This document shows positions 1-8,010 of a stretch of DNA of 34,985 bases, piece by piece. This stretch comes from Thaumasiovibrio sp043421945. Lineage in GTDB: Bacteria > Pseudomonadota > Gammaproteobacteria > Enterobacterales > Vibrionaceae. The stretch spans positions 1 through 34,985 of the forward strand of contig JBHOGO010000049.1 in NCBI GenBank assembly GCA_043421945.1, read 5' to 3'. Within the stretch, counting starts at the first letter, position 1; each line of letters starts with the position of its first letter. The notes beneath the pieces were generated by a model, which did no database searches, was not told where the DNA came from, and was given only the letters and a program-made list of their open reading frames with translations. Made by a program: the position numbers and the translations under genes.

Positions 1-2
1 TG

Positions 3-68
3 TATTCAAGCATTCAAACAGCTCCAATGCCAGAAAGGCTGCTTAAGCTAGCTGAGGCTCGGTGGTAA
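3..68 (+). CDS. possible C-terminal end of a truncated gene
   Basis: The third frame is open from the window edge to a TAA at 66-68 and reads as about 21 residues ending APMPERLLKLAEARW. The composition (PMPERLLKLAEA, a plausible amphipathic helix) looks like a protein tail, but there is no start in the window and the stretch is too short to identify. Bases 69-327 hold nothing I can support beyond the upstream region of the small membrane-protein gene at 328. Confidence 0.22.
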   Translation, partial: YSSIQTAPMPERLLKLAEARW

Positions 69-327
69 TCAGGTAACGATTTACTCTATACCAATGAAAG
101 TGTTAGCCGTATGGATGCTTAGTGATTGTTGGGAAATACTTGTTGCTCCAACGTAGAAGTTATAAATACAAGATAATGGCTTTCTCACCACAATACCTAC
201 CGGAGATAACACACTTTCAGTAAGATTCAAATAATTCGTTTCGATATAATTGTTTTTGCTCTCTAGACAGAGTTCAGGAGCATCGATAGATATAAAACAA
301 ATTGAATAATGATTAAAGGAGTTTACT

Positions 328-579
328 GTGATTGAAAATGTTGGCTACGAAGAGATGGCAATTTCAATTTATCTCGGGATTATGCTTTTTTTATTACTCT
401 CTTATCCTCTTTTGCTGGTTGTGATTCAACTTACTATTTATGAGGTGAATCAAAGGGAGCGATTGACTAAACGATTTAATCTCATTTTCTTGGTGGTCGT
501 TGCTATTCTTTTAATTATGCATATGCAAACAGAAGTCATCTTTGGAAAAGCATTGCTTGATGCTTGGGAAAATTCATGA
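328..579 (+). CDS. small two-helix inner-membrane protein of unknown function
   Basis: This is an 83-residue protein with two strongly hydrophobic stretches, about residues 12-36 (YLGIMLFLLLSYPLLLVVIQ region) and 49-65 (LIFLVVVAILLIMH). They are joined by a short polar loop (NQRERLTKRFN) whose positive charges suggest a cytoplasmic loop. The start is a GTG at 328, chosen because AAAGGAG lies 6-7 bases upstream, a strong ribosome binding site. I do not recognise the family. It stands alone: the next gene is over 200 bases away and there is no partner in an operon. It could be a small stress- or regulator-associated membrane protein, but nothing in the sequence shows a role. Confidence 0.6.
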   Translation: MIENVGYEEMAISIYLGIMLFLLLSYPLLLVVIQLTIYEVNQRERLTKRFNLIFLVVVAILLIMHMQTEVIFGKALLDAWENS

Positions 580-794
580 GTGCCGTGCTCTAGATTAGGA
601 TGTTTGGTTACTCATGTGAGTTCTCTTGCCTATGCTTAGCACTATCTTCTATGAGGCTAAGGGTGATAAAGACGGTTCGTAGACTAAAGTGAAGTATCAA
701 ATGTACTCGTCATCCTTTTGCATTCAGCTCATATAAATATGATACTTTTAAGTTCTGTACCTCATTGTAGTTGGTTTCAAGGGAGCGGTAGAAA
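580..794. other. intergenic, no gene seen
   Basis: About 215 bases between the small membrane protein and the NlpC/P60 gene. I see no convincing ORF or RNA gene. It presumably holds the promoter of the downstream gene, and GGGAG at 781-785 is that gene's likely ribosome binding site. Confidence 0.4.
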
Positions 795-1385
795 ATGATA
801 GGGGATAGCTTATTCTTTCACGGATTTAATCTACTGAATCATGGATATAGAAAAAAATATAAGCATGCCCTATACACAGGTTTTATAGGCATTATCTTAT
901 TGTCTAATCAGGGCTGTAGTTCTACCGAAGTGGTTAGTTCACTGCCTGAAGTCGATGAATCACCGCTTGATATTGACACATCCCCTGAAGCTTTCACTCC
1001 GCTAGATTTTCAAACTAACCCCACCGACGAGTATTTACTTATTTATTCTCAGTGGGAAGGTACTGTATACCGATTAGGAGGAATAACGAAGCAAGGTGTT
1101 GACTGTTCCGCGTTTGTGCAACAACTTCATCATTCGCTGTCAAAGCCGATTTTACTGCCTCGAACGACGTCAGATCAAAGTAAGCAAGGACACGAAATTC
1201 AGTTTAAAGAGCGTCAAGCAGGGGACCTTGTGTTTTTTAAAACCAGTCGGAGAGTTTGGCATGTCGGTATTTTGATTGATGCCGATCACTTTATTCATGC
1301 ATCGACTTCTAAAGGTGTGACGACGACAAGACTAGATAACCCTTATTGGAAAGCCAAGTTCTGGCAAATTCGCCGAATAGTTTGA
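795..1385 (+). CDS. NlpC/P60 family cell-wall peptidase, probable lipoprotein
   Basis: A 196-residue C40-family peptidase of the NlpC/MepS type. This family cleaves peptide cross-bridges or stem peptides of murein in the periplasm. The catalytic set is visible: Cys104 in VDCSAFV, His156 in WHVGIL and His168 in FIHAS. The order and spacing fit the family, and AGDLVFF before the first His is also typical. The N-terminus has a basic segment (RKKYKH), a hydrophobic stretch (about 27-37) and then NQGC with Cys41, a poor but possible lipobox. The start at 795 has GGGAG about 9 bases upstream. The gene is monocistronic. Length fits small NlpC lipoproteins. The exact substrate bond cannot be told from sequence. 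Confidence 0.85.
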   Translation: MIGDSLFFHGFNLLNHGYRKKYKHALYTGFIGIILLSNQGCSSTEVVSSLPEVDESPLDIDTSPEAFTPLDFQTNPTDEYLLIYSQWEGTVYRLGGITKQGVDCSAFVQQLHHSLSKPILLPRTTSDQSKQGHEIQFKERQAGDLVFFKTSRRVWHVGILIDADHFIHASTSKGVTTTRLDNPYWKAKFWQIRRIV

Positions 1386-1506
1386 TGACAGAAATCATCA
1401 GGTCTTCTGCTTATTACAAGATAAAACAAGATACTTCCAGCAACGATCTAACGTACTAGAGTGAGCCTACAGGGTATCGACGAATTATCATAGTTTGAAG
1501 TTAGGA

Positions 1507-2286
1507 TTAGTGCTTAAAGACAATGTCTTCAAGTTCGACGCGATGCCTTTCTCCATAAATGCCAGCATCGATTCGTTTTCCACAACTGATTATCATACTG
1601 ATCTCTTCATCGGATGATAGACCGAGTAGTTTTTTCGCTCGTGCCGAATCGAAGCCTTCCATTGGGCAGGTATCATAACCTTCATTTCTCATTGCCGTCA
1701 TAAAGGTCATAGCAGCTAAAGACACACTTTTATGCAAACATACGCGTAGATCAGCTTTACTGACTTCTCTAACCATTGGGCGTCTTAAACCTAGTACATG
1801 ACAGAACAACTTACGTATTACGCCGAGGATCCCAAATCGATCATTACGGTAAATAAAAGGTATTAATTTTTCGTAATACCTAACTGCTTTAATAGCAGCA
1901 GAATCTGAGCGAGTCTCAAAGTTTTGTCGAATTTTTGATGCGTTTAGTTTTACTCGCTGTTTCCATACATTAGGTGTTACCACAAATACGACAAGTTCAT
2001 TAGCCGTTTTTGCAGCATTCTGGCCCATACATATCTTGGCAAGTTGTTGGCGTTTCTCATTTGAAATCACGCGATGAAAAGCCCACATTTGCATATTGGA
2101 ACTATTAGGAGAAAGTATCGCCAACGCTAGCGAACGAGAAACAGCCTCATGATTAAATGGGGCTGTTTGATCATACTTGCGAATGGAACGTCGGCTTTTA
2201 ATCAGCTCTTCAAATGAGGGGGAGGGTGACACAGAGGTAGATGCACTCTCATTTACTGTATCTGTTTGGTTTGTAGGAATTGTCAT
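1507..2286 (-). CDS. nitroreductase family oxidoreductase
   Basis: A 259-residue FMN-dependent nitroreductase-family protein, expected to be a cytosolic homodimer reducing nitro or quinone-type compounds with NAD(P)H. The N-terminal signature FEELIKSRRSIRKYD (about residues 25-39) is the family's FMN-phosphate-binding segment. ILSPNSSNMQMWAFHRV (about 58-74) is the second FMN-contact region, and the C-terminal GLSSDEEISMIISCGKR matches the family's final strand. A central insert of basic and aromatic residues (about 120-175) makes it somewhat longer than minimal NfsB-type enzymes. It is transcribed alone, convergent with the NlpC/P60 gene. The native substrate is unknown. Confidence 0.85.
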   Translation of the reverse strand: MTIPTNQTDTVNESASTSVSPSPSFEELIKSRRSIRKYDQTAPFNHEAVSRSLALAILSPNSSNMQMWAFHRVISNEKRQQLAKICMGQNAAKTANELVVFVVTPNVWKQRVKLNASKIRQNFETRSDSAAIKAVRYYEKLIPFIYRNDRFGILGVIRKLFCHVLGLRRPMVREVSKADLRVCLHKSVSLAAMTFMTAMRNEGYDTCPMEGFDSARAKKLLGLSSDEEISMIISCGKRIDAGIYGERHRVELEDIVFKH

Positions 2287-2440
2287 AACGCTTTTAATAG
2301 AAAATTGAGCTTAAATTATACTCTAAATCTAATTTTTTATCAGCGAGTTAATAAAGCTTATGACGGTAAAAGATGCAACAATCTTGTTGGTGATTGTTGC
2401 ATGTTATCGTCTATGAGTGGGGCGTCAGTTTCTAGCGTTG

Positions 2441-2806
2441 CTAAAACCGAGAGGTGCTTCGGATATTGAAATGAGCATCTTGTCTCTGTGTGAAAAAGCT
2501 CCATACACTGTTAGTGCGAACACCCACGAATACCCCTATTCCCCCGGCATAATCAGCCGCACCAAATACATTCATTCCAGCCGTTCTTAGTCGCTGACAT
2601 AATACCAGTCCGTTTTCTCCTGCTGGCTGTAAGTGAGCAACGCCAAAAGTATTCCCTTGGGGAACAACAACACAACAGCCAGTGAGCTGTGTAGTTAGCA
2701 TGATGCTCGAGCCATGCAAGGGTAACGTAACGAAGTTGATGGCTATATTACTCGGTTGAACTGGGACTTGGTGAGCGTCAAAGGGAATGCTCCCTCTAAA
2801 ATGCAT
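2441..2806 (-). CDS. orphan small ORF, possibly a truncated gene
   Basis: A 121-residue open frame with protein-like composition (TGCCVVVPQGN, VAHLQPAGENG, VWSFFTQRQDAHFNIRS) that does not look like a random shadow. I cannot name it. From memory, the pattern of a T-G-C strand followed by V-A-H-x-Q-P and a late W-x-x-(Y/F)-x-Q strand resembles a conserved C-terminal domain of some secreted or effector-like proteins, but this is unverified. There is no good ribosome binding site before the ATG at 2806. The frame stays open another 13 codons upstream (ARGFRPAQV...), which reads as coding, so the piece may be the 3' remnant of a longer gene. It lies in an otherwise gene-free stretch of about 700 bases (2287-2992). 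Confidence 0.4.
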   Translation of the reverse strand: MHFRGSIPFDAHQVPVQPSNIAINFVTLPLHGSSIMLTTQLTGCCVVVPQGNTFGVAHLQPAGENGLVLCQRLRTAGMNVFGAADYAGGIGVFVGVRTNSVWSFFTQRQDAHFNIRSTSRF

Positions 2807-2929
2807 TACTTGCGCGGGCCTGAAACCTCTGGCCAGTATGCATATTTAAAGACCCAATTACGCTAAAAAAGTAGCTTAATGATGAACTAAAAAAGCCATT
2901 TAAATAAACAACTCAATAATCCGCCATTT

Positions 2930-2959
2930 TTACGCTGAAAATTTCTATGGGTCTATAAT
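2930..2959 (+). promoter_or_regulatory. probable sigma70 promoter of the GGDEF-EAL gene
   Basis: A perfect TATAAT at 2954-2959 lies 33 bases before the ATG at 2993. The upstream hexamer at 18-bp spacing, TTACGC (2930-2935), matches the -35 consensus at only three positions, so this would be a -10-driven promoter. AGAGAAG just before the start codon is the likely ribosome binding site. Confidence 0.4.
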
Positions 2960-2992
2960 CAACAGAACAGAAACCATATAGCCTAGAGAAGA

Positions 2993-5482
2993 ATGCATAT
3001 ACTGAATGACCAGAAGCTACTACGTATGATCCGGTATGCACCGGTACTTATCATTGGTACGTTGACGGTCATTATTAGTTTATCCCTCATTAGTAGTAAT
3101 AGAGAGAAGGCAAAACAAAGTATTGCAGAACTCCGAACAGAAGTCCTGGAGCGTCAAAAAGCAAGTATCAAACAACGGGTTATGCACATTGCTCAGGAAA
3201 CGAGGTATCAAAAAGCATTAGCAGAAACGGTGCTAAAAGAGCAAGCGAAGTCGAGGGTAGAAGAGGCTCATGAAATTGCGATGAGTATCTATAATAATCA
3301 TCGTGAAGAGTCCAAATCCGTTGTGACTCAGTTGATCAATGAAGCCCTCCGACCGATTCGTTTTTTTGATGGTCGTGGGTATTTCTTTATCTTCACTATG
3401 GAAGGTATAAACGTGATGCATGGGCTTCGGCCCCAGATTGAAGGTAAGTCAGCATGGGATGCTCAAGATACCCGTGGCAAGTTCATTCTCCGTGAACATA
3501 TTGAGCTTATTAAAGAGCATGGCGAGTCGTTTTATCAGTGGTGGTACCCAAAACCGGGACAACCTGCAGATGTTGAGTTTGAAAAAATTGGATTCGGGAA
3601 GGAATTTTTGCCCTATGACTGGTTTATCGGAACCGGGGAATATGTCAAAGATATCGAAGATGATATTAAAGGTAATGTATTACATTGGATAAATAGCTAT
3701 CGATTCGATGAAAATAGCTATATTTTTGTTGTTGATGATAAAGGAACGCTACTAGCTCATAAAGACCAAAACTTAATAGGTCAGTCAATTGTTGGTTTAA
3801 AAAACAGCCAAGGTGACAGTGTATGGGAGAAATTTAACAATATCTCTCCTGACGGTGGTTTTGTCGAGTATGAGCTTCTTTTTTCAAATGAGGACTCCAA
3901 ACTTAGTTATCTAGAAAAGATAGCTGATTGGGAGTGGACGATAGGAACAGGTTATAATTTAGCTGAATTTGATGCTTATTTAGGTGAAAAAGAAGCGGCA
4001 CTTAAAGAACAAAATCGCCAAGAGCTCATTCGAATATCTCTCATCAGTGCGTTGCTGACTCTATTGTTTATGGCAATATCTTTACTACTCAGTGTGCAGG
4101 TTTCGGCACGGTTTTCACGCTTTCAATCGAAAATTAATAATCACTTCGATGAATTAGAACAAACCCGAGACCAAATGCAGTATATGGCATTGCACGATGT
4201 GCTTACGGGGTTACCTAACCGTATATTGTTGATTGATAACATTGAGGTTGCACTTCGGAAGGCTTCACATGAAGGAAAAAAAATTGCCATTGCTTTTGTT
4301 GATCTCGATGATTTTAAGAGAATTAATGATTTACATGGGCATTCGGCAGGTGACAGTCTACTAAAAAAAGTTGGGGAGCGATTTCAAAATTTACTGGAGG
4401 GTGATGACTCTGTGGCCCGTTTTGGTGGCGATGAGTTTGTTTTCTGTTTCCCAGCATTGGATAGTGTTAAAGAAGCTGAGCGCAAAGTTCAGTTGGTCAA
4501 AAATGTCTTCACACAGAGCTTTGAGGTGTCACAGCGCTCGTTGCTTACAAATTGCAGCATCGGCGTGAGCATGTATCCTTCAGACGGCATGGATGTAGAA
4601 ACATTGATTCGTAATGCTGATATTGTGCTCTATAAATCTAAGGCACAAAATAAAGGCTCAGTGATGTTTTATGATGACAGCATTAATGAGCAGGTACAAC
4701 AAGCATTTCGCCTTGAAGAACAACTTCGTGAAGCTATCAATAATGACGAAATATCAGTGGTATATCAGCCACAAATAGACATTAAAACGTTGAAAATGGT
4801 CGGTGTTGAGGCGCTGGCTCGATGGCATAACGAAAAGCTGGGGCATGTGCGGCCTGATGTATTTATCGCTGCTGCAGAAGATACCGGCTTAATTCATGAT
4901 ATCGGCTTATATGTTTTTGAACGCTCCTGTGAAGATTTGGCGGAATTATCACAAACACAATATGGCGAAAATTTTGGTTTATCAGTTAATATTTCACCAA
5001 AGCAGTTGATTGAAATAACCTTCATCAATGACCTATTAGCAATTACTCACCGGCACGGAGTTGATGTAGGTCGAATCACGCTAGAGATTACTGAAAATGT
5101 TTTGATAAATGATCTTGGTAAAGTCACACCCACGCTTGTTCAACTTCGAGAACTTGGTTTTGGTATTTCCCTAGACGATTTTGGGACCGGCTATTCATCG
5201 TTAAGTTACCTTAATAATCTACCGATAACAGAAATAAAAATTGACCGATGCTTCATTGATAGAATGTTAGTTAACTCTCAGAGCATGTCATTGGTGAAAG
5301 CCATTATCGCTATTGGAGAGGCTTCAAACTTAATCGTGGTTGCTGAAGGTGTGGAAAACTCTCCACAGTTTGAGCAATTAAAATATTATGGATGTTGCTT
5401 AGCACAAGGCTACTTATTTGATAAGCCGCAGGAGTTTGAAGTGCTAATGTCCCGAATGAAAGAGAACCAATATTCATTCTGA
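2993..5482 (+). CDS. Cache-domain sensor with GGDEF and EAL domains (c-di-GMP turnover)
   Basis: An 829-residue inner-membrane signalling protein. Transmembrane segments at about 13-35 and 345-370 flank a periplasmic region of roughly 300 residues holding two similar Cache folds. Each shows the typical pair YFFIFTMEG...WFIGTGEYV (about 130-217) and YIFVVDDKGTLLAH...WTIGTGYNL (about 243-322). The cytoplasmic part has a GGDEF domain (about 395-560) with intact GGDEF at 478-482, then an EAL domain (about 572-822) with intact EAL at 606-608, DDFGTGYSSL (728-737) and AEGVEN (784-789). Both catalytic signatures are present, so it could make or degrade c-di-GMP. The inhibitory RxxD I-site is missing: aligned by eye the Arg position is Glu (EGDD, 469-472). 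The sensed ligand is unknown. It is monocistronic with its own promoter. Confidence 0.93.
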   Translation: MHILNDQKLLRMIRYAPVLIIGTLTVIISLSLISSNREKAKQSIAELRTEVLERQKASIKQRVMHIAQETRYQKALAETVLKEQAKSRVEEAHEIAMSIYNNHREESKSVVTQLINEALRPIRFFDGRGYFFIFTMEGINVMHGLRPQIEGKSAWDAQDTRGKFILREHIELIKEHGESFYQWWYPKPGQPADVEFEKIGFGKEFLPYDWFIGTGEYVKDIEDDIKGNVLHWINSYRFDENSYIFVVDDKGTLLAHKDQNLIGQSIVGLKNSQGDSVWEKFNNISPDGGFVEYELLFSNEDSKLSYLEKIADWEWTIGTGYNLAEFDAYLGEKEAALKEQNRQELIRISLISALLTLLFMAISLLLSVQVSARFSRFQSKINNHFDELEQTRDQMQYMALHDVLTGLPNRILLIDNIEVALRKASHEGKKIAIAFVDLDDFKRINDLHGHSAGDSLLKKVGERFQNLLEGDDSVARFGGDEFVFCFPALDSVKEAERKVQLVKNVFTQSFEVSQRSLLTNCSIGVSMYPSDGMDVETLIRNADIVLYKSKAQNKGSVMFYDDSINEQVQQAFRLEEQLREAINNDEISVVYQPQIDIKTLKMVGVEALARWHNEKLGHVRPDVFIAAAEDTGLIHDIGLYVFERSCEDLAELSQTQYGENFGLSVNISPKQLIEITFINDLLAITHRHGVDVGRITLEITENVLINDLGKVTPTLVQLRELGFGISLDDFGTGYSSLSYLNNLPITEIKIDRCFIDRMLVNSQSMSLVKAIIAIGEASNLIVVAEGVENSPQFEQLKYYGCCLAQGYLFDKPQEFEVLMSRMKENQYSF

Positions 5483-5547
5483 TTTATTGAGAGTAGCTTT
5501 GATATAGGAAAAATTATTTATAGGGTATTTGTAATTAAGAGGGTAGT

Positions 5548-5572
5548 TGCTCCGGTATAATATACCGGAGCA
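5548..5572. terminator. perfect palindrome between convergent genes, possible bidirectional terminator
   Basis: Arms TGCTCCGGTATA and TATACCGGAGCA form a perfect 12-bp inverted repeat around a single A. It lies between the end of the GGDEF-EAL gene (5482) and the end of the phosphonate transporter operon (5596, minus). It has no T-run on either strand, so it is not a textbook intrinsic terminator. It could also be a protein-binding palindrome. Confidence 0.4.
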
Positions 5573-5595
5573 TAGGGCACTAATGGACTCTTTGG

Positions 5596-6405
5596 CTATA
5601 TTAAAAGCTTACGTAGGTTAGCAGATAACCATTCAGAGAAAACAACGGTAGCAAAAATTGCAAAGAATATAACCGTCACTTGTGGCCAAGCGAGTACCGA
5701 CATTGATTCATTGAGCTTTAAACCAATACCGCCAGCCCCCACAAGTCCCAGAATAGTAGACTCACGAATATTAATATCCCAGCGAAACACTGCCGTACTA
5801 ATAAATTGAGGCAGAACTTGCGGTACAACCCCATAGTTAACTACTTGAAGCGTGGAAGCCCCTGTTGCTGTGATAGCCGAGATTTGTGTTTTATTCACTT
5901 CTTCAATGGCTTCATACATTAGCTTAGCGACAAACCCAACCGAGCGTAACGCAATCGCAATGATACCAGCCAACAGACCAGGACCTAAGATAGCAACGAG
6001 TAATAAAGCCCATATGAGCGAGTTAATCGAACGGCTCGCTGCAATGATAAATAGCGCAATAGGCCTAACAACATAGCGGTTTGGCGTGGTGTTACGTGCA
6101 GCTAGGAAAGCGACCGGAATCGCTATCATCACGCCCAATACTGTACCTAATGTGGCAATATTTAACGTATCCCAAAGCGGCTGCCAGAGTTGCTCTAAAT
6201 AAGACCAACGTGGTGGCCACATACGCGAAGTGATATCACCAAATTGTTTGGGTGCATCAATGACAAAAAACCACAGCGTATCGCGATTCATCTCTTGCCA
6301 GCAAACAACACACAGCAGAATAAACAGAAACCAAGCTATCCACTGTACTAACCCTTCTTTAGCAGTGTATCGCTGCCATTGGGTTGGGTATGTTTGATCT
6401 TTCAT
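5596..6405 (-). CDS. phnE: phosphonate-type ABC transporter permease (second PhnE)
   Basis: A 269-residue inner-membrane permease of the PhnE type, which forms the channel for phosphonate, phosphite or phosphate-ester uptake with PhnC and PhnD. Hydrophobic segments fall at about 20-37, 72-100, 115-150 and 235-260. The ATPase-docking EAA-type loop is visible as EAIEEVNKTQISAITATGAS (about 165-184). The gene ends in TLGTVLGV- and LVGAGGIG-type motifs shared with its upstream neighbour. It is the last gene of the phnD-C-E-E operon, 9 bases after the first permease. The two permeases are clearly related but diverged, so the channel is probably a heterodimer. Confidence 0.9.
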   Translation of the reverse strand: MKDQTYPTQWQRYTAKEGLVQWIAWFLFILLCVVCWQEMNRDTLWFFVIDAPKQFGDITSRMWPPRWSYLEQLWQPLWDTLNIATLGTVLGVMIAIPVAFLAARNTTPNRYVVRPIALFIIAASRSINSLIWALLLVAILGPGLLAGIIAIALRSVGFVAKLMYEAIEEVNKTQISAITATGASTLQVVNYGVVPQVLPQFISTAVFRWDINIRESTILGLVGAGGIGLKLNESMSVLAWPQVTVIFFAIFATVVFSEWLSANLRKLLI

Positions 6406-6414
6406 GTTGTTTCC

Positions 6415-7212
6415 TTACTGCAGTCGTGCGCGAATGATGTTAGATAAAAACTCGGCAAGCATGACCAAAGCAATAATGATGAGAAGTATGGCAGCAGCGC
6501 TGTCATATTCGTATCGGTCCATTGCTGTATTGAGTGTCGCACCAATACCTCCAGCACCAACAATACCGATAACCGCAGACTCTCGGAAGTTGATATCAAG
6601 GCGATACATACTGAGCCCAACAAATCGTGGCATGACCTGAGGTTGAACAGCATAGTTGACCACTTGCCACCAAGAAGCACCTGTCGATCGCATTGCCGTT
6701 AATGCGGCTGGGTCGATAGTTTCGATTTCATCAGCGAACATTTTTGCTAAAAAGCCGATGGTTGCAAATGTTAAAGTAACGAAACCTGCAAAAGTACCAA
6801 AACCGAATAAAGCGACACACAAAATCGCAATAATGATCTCTTGAAGGCTTCGTGCAAATGCCACAAATGAACGGCAGAATATGTATATCCATGTTGGCGC
6901 GATATTACGTGATGCACCCAGCCCAAAGGGAATAGAGAGTGCAACACCAACAACCGTCGCCATTAACGTCATAGTTAAGCTTTCAAGGATGCCAGAGCGA
7001 ATATTTTCCCACCGAGAGACAAAATCAGGCTCCATAAACGCTTTAATAAAGCGGGCACCACGATCAAGGCCTTCATAGACCCTGATCCAGTTCACTTCAA
7101 CTGAACCAATCGCAAGCCAGCTATATAATGCGACAGCGACGACAATCGACCATCGTAGTAGGGGGCTTGCAATTAGTGGTGGTTTCTTCCAAGTTGTTGG
7201 ATAGGCACTCAC
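6415..7212 (-). CDS. phnE: phosphonate-type ABC transporter permease (first PhnE)
   Basis: A 265-residue integral membrane permease paralogous to the gene that follows it. Seen in the sequence: an N-terminal membrane segment (about 18-38), the TLMATVVGVALSIPFGLGASRN segment (about 82-103), the EAA-like loop DEIETIDPAALTAMRSTGASWWQVVNYAVQPQ (about 160-191), and GIVGAGGIGATLN near residue 225. These match the binding-protein-dependent transport permease fold. The start overlaps the end of phnC by 4 bases, so translation is coupled. PhnE pairs of this kind are known in phosphonate/phosphite uptake systems; the exact substrate here is not determined. Confidence 0.9.
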   Translation of the reverse strand: MSAYPTTWKKPPLIASPLLRWSIVVAVALYSWLAIGSVEVNWIRVYEGLDRGARFIKAFMEPDFVSRWENIRSGILESLTMTLMATVVGVALSIPFGLGASRNIAPTWIYIFCRSFVAFARSLQEIIIAILCVALFGFGTFAGFVTLTFATIGFLAKMFADEIETIDPAALTAMRSTGASWWQVVNYAVQPQVMPRFVGLSMYRLDINFRESAVIGIVGAGGIGATLNTAMDRYEYDSAAAILLIIIALVMLAEFLSNIIRARLQ

Positions 7213-8006
7213 ACTACCGCCTCCAGCAGTTCGAACTCTTCTGTTTGTGGTGTCGGATTCCAGTCCTCTTCACCATAAATCAGTGTCAGTGCGTCATCGT
7301 CTAACTCTTCCGCTGTGCCATCAAACACAACGCGACCGCTATTCAAGCCAATGATGCGAGGTAAAAACATCTTCGCAAGGTTAACGTCATGGATGTTGAT
7401 GATTGCAGGAAGTTGATGCTCATTACATATATCTTTAATGAGGCGCATCACTTGCCTCGCTGTGCGAGGATCAAGTGCTGCCGTTGGTTCATCGATCAGC
7501 AAAAGTTCAGGGTTCTGAGCAAGTGCTCGAGCGATACCAACACGCTGACGTTGTCCACCAGATAATGCATCAGCACGTTTATCGGCGTGCTCTAGAAGAC
7601 CAACACGGTCAAGTAATGCATAGGCATTGGAGATATCGTCAGCAGGGAACTTTCTCAAGAAGCTACGCCAAAAAGGAAGGTAACCTAAACGTCCAGATAG
7701 TACATTTTCCATAACGGTTAAACGCTCAATAAGCGCATACTCTTGGAAAATCATGCCAATCTTACGACGAGCTGAACGTAGTTGAGGGCTATTAAGCTCG
7801 ACTAAATTTTGCTCTTTGAAGAGGATTTCACCTTCAGTTGGCTCTGTTAGGCGGTTGATACAACGAATGAGGGTAGATTTACCCGCACCAGATGGACCAA
7901 TAAGCCCAACGACTTCGCCGGCATTTACCGACAGTGACACGTCACTCAGCGCGATATCACGCGCTGAGTACTTTTTCGTCACACTCTTTAATTGCAGTGT
8001 AGGCAT
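7209..8006 (-). CDS. phnC: phosphonate-type ABC transporter ATPase
   Basis: A 265-residue ABC ATPase energising the two PhnE permeases at the cytoplasmic face. Walker A GPSGAGKS is at about 37-44, the Q-loop in IGMIFQEYALI (about 83-93), the signature LSGGQRQRVGIARAL at 148-162, Walker B LLLIDEP at 168-174, and the H-loop in NIHDVNLA (about 199-206). VGLLEHADKRADALSGGQ and the length are typical of PhnC rather than of amino acid ATPases. It follows phnD after a 4-base gap and overlaps the next permease by 4 bases. Confidence 0.93.
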   Translation of the reverse strand: MPTLQLKSVTKKYSARDIALSDVSLSVNAGEVVGLIGPSGAGKSTLIRCINRLTEPTEGEILFKEQNLVELNSPQLRSARRKIGMIFQEYALIERLTVMENVLSGRLGYLPFWRSFLRKFPADDISNAYALLDRVGLLEHADKRADALSGGQRQRVGIARALAQNPELLLIDEPTAALDPRTARQVMRLIKDICNEHQLPAIINIHDVNLAKMFLPRIIGLNSGRVVFDGTAEELDDDALTLIYGEEDWNPTPQTEEFELLEAVV

Positions 8007-8010
8007 AGGT

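Noticed and set aside
1384..1399. GATGA/TCATC inverted repeat after the NlpC/P60 gene
   Set aside because: The stem is only 5 bp with no T-run, so it is too weak to call a terminator.
2266..2469. 67-codon plus-strand frame overlapping the nitroreductase start
   Set aside because: It has no ribosome binding site and low-complexity, non-protein-like content, and overlaps the 5' end of the nitroreductase gene on the other strand.
6402..6680. Open frames of 60-95 codons inside the phnE, phnC and phnD genes, on either strand
   Set aside because: They lie wholly inside well-conserved transporter genes, have no ribosome binding sites, and their composition is that of an off-frame shadow.
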